Shown: in pieces, positions 62,615 through 64,000 of the stretch | How the letters are laid out: every line of letters starts with the position of its first letter | Position numbering within the stretch: the stretch's first letter is position 1 | Assembly (NCBI GenBank): GCA_002842205.1 | Contig: PHCI01000007.1 | Coordinates: 1 to 64,000, forward strand | DNA length: 64,000 bases | Source of the DNA: Betaproteobacteria bacterium HGW-Betaproteobacteria-3 | GTDB lineage: Bacteria > Pseudomonadota > Gammaproteobacteria > Burkholderiales > Burkholderiaceae_C | Direction: 5' to 3' | The notes under the pieces: generated by a model | Told to the model about the DNA's origin: nothing | The model's database searches: none | What the model saw: the letters and a program-made list of their open reading frames with translations, nothing else | Program-made: the position numbers and the translations under genes

Positions 62615-64000
62615 ATGATCCGCATCTCTGAAATCCGGCTGCCGCTGACGGCCGCCGAACAACCCGATGCACCGCTGCGCGCCGCCGCAGCGGGCATTCT
62701 GGCCCTGCCCCTGGCCGCCATTGCCAGCGTCCACGTCCACAAACGAAGCTTCGACGCACGCAAGGCCGAACTGCTGGCGGTTTACATCGTCGATGTCACG
62801 CTGGCCGACCCCACGCAAGAAGCCCCGCTGCTGGCGCGCCTGGCGGGCAAGCCGCATGTGCAGGCCACGCCCGACATGGTGTGGCAACCGCCCGCGCGGG
62901 CGCCGGCCAACCTGCCGCTGCGCCCCGTGGTGGTGGGCTTTGGGCCCTGCGGCATTTTTGCGGCGCTGTGCCTGGCGCAAATGGGCTTCAGGCCCATCGT
63001 GCTGGAGCGCGGCAAACCGGTGCGCGAGCGCACCCAGGACACCTGGGGCCTGTGGCGCAAACATGTGCTCAACCCCGAAAGCAATGTGCAGTTTGGCGAG
63101 GGCGGCGCCGGCACCTTCTCGGACGGCAAGCTCTACAGCCAGATCAAGGACCCGCGGCACCTGGGCCGCAAGGTCATGGACGAATTCGTGAAGGCCGGCG
63201 CGCCGCCCGAAATCCTGTTTGAAGCACACCCGCACATCGGCACCTTCAAGCTGGTGAAGGTGGTCGAGCACCTGCGCGCACAGATCATCGCGCTGGGCGG
63301 CGAAATCCGCTTCCAGCAGCGCGTGGTGGACGTGCTGATCGAGGGCCAGCACCTGCGCAGCCTCACCGTGCTGGACGTGGCGACCGGGCAGCCCTACGAG
63401 CTGCGGGCCGACCACGTGGTGATGGCGCTGGGCCACAGCGCGCGCGACACCTTTGCCATGCTGTACGCGCGCGGCGTGGCCATGCAGTCCAAGCCGTTTT
63501 CCATCGGCTTTCGGGTGGAGCACCCGCAGGGGCTGATCGACCGCGCGCGCTGGGGCCGCCACGCCGGGCACCCGCTGCTGGGCGCGGCCGACTACAAGCT
63601 GGTGCACCACGCCACCGACGGCCTGGGCAAGGGCCGGTCGGTCTACAGCTTTTGCATGTGCCCGGGCGGCACGGTGGTGGCCGCCACCTCGGAGCTGGGC
63701 CGCGTGGTCACCAACGGCATGAGCCAGTATTCGCGCAACGAGCGCAACGCCAACGCCGGCATCGTCGTGGGCATCGAGCCGCCCGACTACCCGCACGACC
63801 CGGCCGCCTTTGAAGCCACGCTGGGCCAGACCTACGGCGTGGAAGCCCTGGCGCCGGGCGCGCCGCACCCGCTGGCCGGCATCGTGCTGCAGCGCCAGCT
63901 TGAGTCGGGCGCCTATGCGCTGGGCGGCAGCAACTACGAAGCACCGGGCCAGCTGGTGGGTGATTTTCTGGCCGGCAAGCCATCCACCCAACTGGGCGAG
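62615..64000 (+). CDS. FAD-dependent dehydrogenase, COG2509-like (truncated by window edge)
   Basis: At least 462 codons; the 3' end lies beyond the window. An N-terminal domain (residues 1-100, MIRISEIRLPLTAAEQ) precedes an FAD-binding fold: PVVVGFGPCGIFAALCLAQM near residue 105, then VQFGEGGAGTFSDGKLYSQI, and VVMALGHSARDTFAMLY. These are the marks of the COG2509 group of uncharacterised FAD-dependent dehydrogenases. The substrate is unknown. It is 76 bp after the cysteine synthase gene. Confidence 0.88.
   Translation, partial: MIRISEIRLPLTAAEQPDAPLRAAAAGILALPLAAIASVHVHKRSFDARKAELLAVYIVDVTLADPTQEAPLLARLAGKPHVQATPDMVWQPPARAPANLPLRPVVVGFGPCGIFAALCLAQMGFRPIVLERGKPVRERTQDTWGLWRKHVLNPESNVQFGEGGAGTFSDGKLYSQIKDPRHLGRKVMDEFVKAGAPPEILFEAHPHIGTFKLVKVVEHLRAQIIALGGEIRFQQRVVDVLIEGQHLRSLTVLDVATGQPYELRADHVVMALGHSARDTFAMLYARGVAMQSKPFSIGFRVEHPQGLIDRARWGRHAGHPLLGAADYKLVHHATDGLGKGRSVYSFCMCPGGTVVAATSELGRVVTNGMSQYSRNERNANAGIVVGIEPPDYPHDPAAFEATLGQTYGVEALAPGAPHPLAGIVLQRQLESGAYALGGSNYEAPGQLVGDFLAGKPSTQLGE

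Overview
The window is a gene-dense, GC-rich chromosomal segment from a betaproteobacterium, most likely Burkholderiales, family Comamonadaceae (Acidovorax, Hydrogenophaga, Polaromonas or Rhodoferax type). The evidence is the protein sequences, the gene order, a Bug-family (TctC) binding protein, and two dispersed repeat families that I associate with this group. Apart from the repeats there are no mobile elements, and I saw no tRNA, 16S/23S rRNA, CRISPR array or prophage. The only structured RNA gene is rnpB.

Layout. 1-4.3 kb (minus): a zinc-ribbon DUF3426 protein cut by the window edge, prmA, accC, accB, a TlpA-like thioredoxin and an uncharacterised 194-aa protein. 4.4-8.6 kb (plus): an acyl-CoA synthetase, mpl (murein peptide recycling) and an exported protein of unknown function. 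8.6-16.9 kb (minus): aroG with a transcription attenuator and a Phe/Tyr/Trp-rich leader peptide, tldD, a YegP-like protein, a beta-hydroxyacid dehydrogenase, rodA, and a histidine kinase/response regulator pair. 17.1-27.8 kb (plus): a 992-aa lipoprotein with two related halves, divergent from the two-component pair, then a YqiA-like esterase, an RNase II-type enzyme, a TonB-family protein, aroE-mtgA, a PlsC-like and a CdsA-like pair, and ruvC. 27.8-46.7 kb (minus): the whole division and cell wall (dcw) cluster, mraZ-rsmH-ftsL-ftsI-murE-murF-mraY-murD-ftsW-murG-murC-ddl-ftsQ-ftsA-ftsZ-lpxC, read from an MraZ-type operator of four AGTG repeats at exact 10-bp spacing. 46.9-55.4 kb (minus): a STAS-domain protein, a DksA-type protein with a long basic Ala/Lys/Pro extension, a COG0523 metallochaperone GTPase, rlmI, xerC, a DUF484 protein and dapF. 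55.5-64 kb (mixed): a carboxymuconolactone-decarboxylase-like protein, a TctC/Bug binding protein, a Nudix/metallo-beta-lactamase fusion, a DUF1003 protein, a lipoprotein solute-binding protein, a universal stress protein, rnpB (minus), a cysteine synthase and an FAD-dependent dehydrogenase cut by the right edge.

How the genes work together. Cell envelope growth dominates. Lipid II synthesis (murC-G, mraY, ddl, dapF for meso-DAP), recycling (mpl), polymerisation (ftsW/ftsI, rodA, mtgA), division (ftsZ, A, Q, L), lipid A commitment (lpxC) and fatty acid/phospholipid supply (accBC, PlsC-like, CdsA-like) are all here. The dcw genes are joined by a chain of ATGA or TGATG overlaps, which suggests translational coupling. 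Shikimate genes aroG and aroE feed aromatic amino acids.

Most unusual features. (1) A roughly 50-70 bp dispersed repeat with a GACGGGGGC core (family A) lies between genes and also inside at least five protein-coding genes without breaking the frame, and supplies or overlaps the stop codons of four others. (2) A complete class I-style attenuator precedes aroG, apparently with an almost leaderless leader-peptide mRNA. (3) A second, GC-rich repeat family (family B) abuts gene ends at several places, including inside the dcw cluster. (4) A DksA-type protein lacking three of the four zinc-finger cysteines sits beside a histidine-rich COG0523 GTPase. (5) The large duplicated lipoprotein lies divergent from a two-component system.
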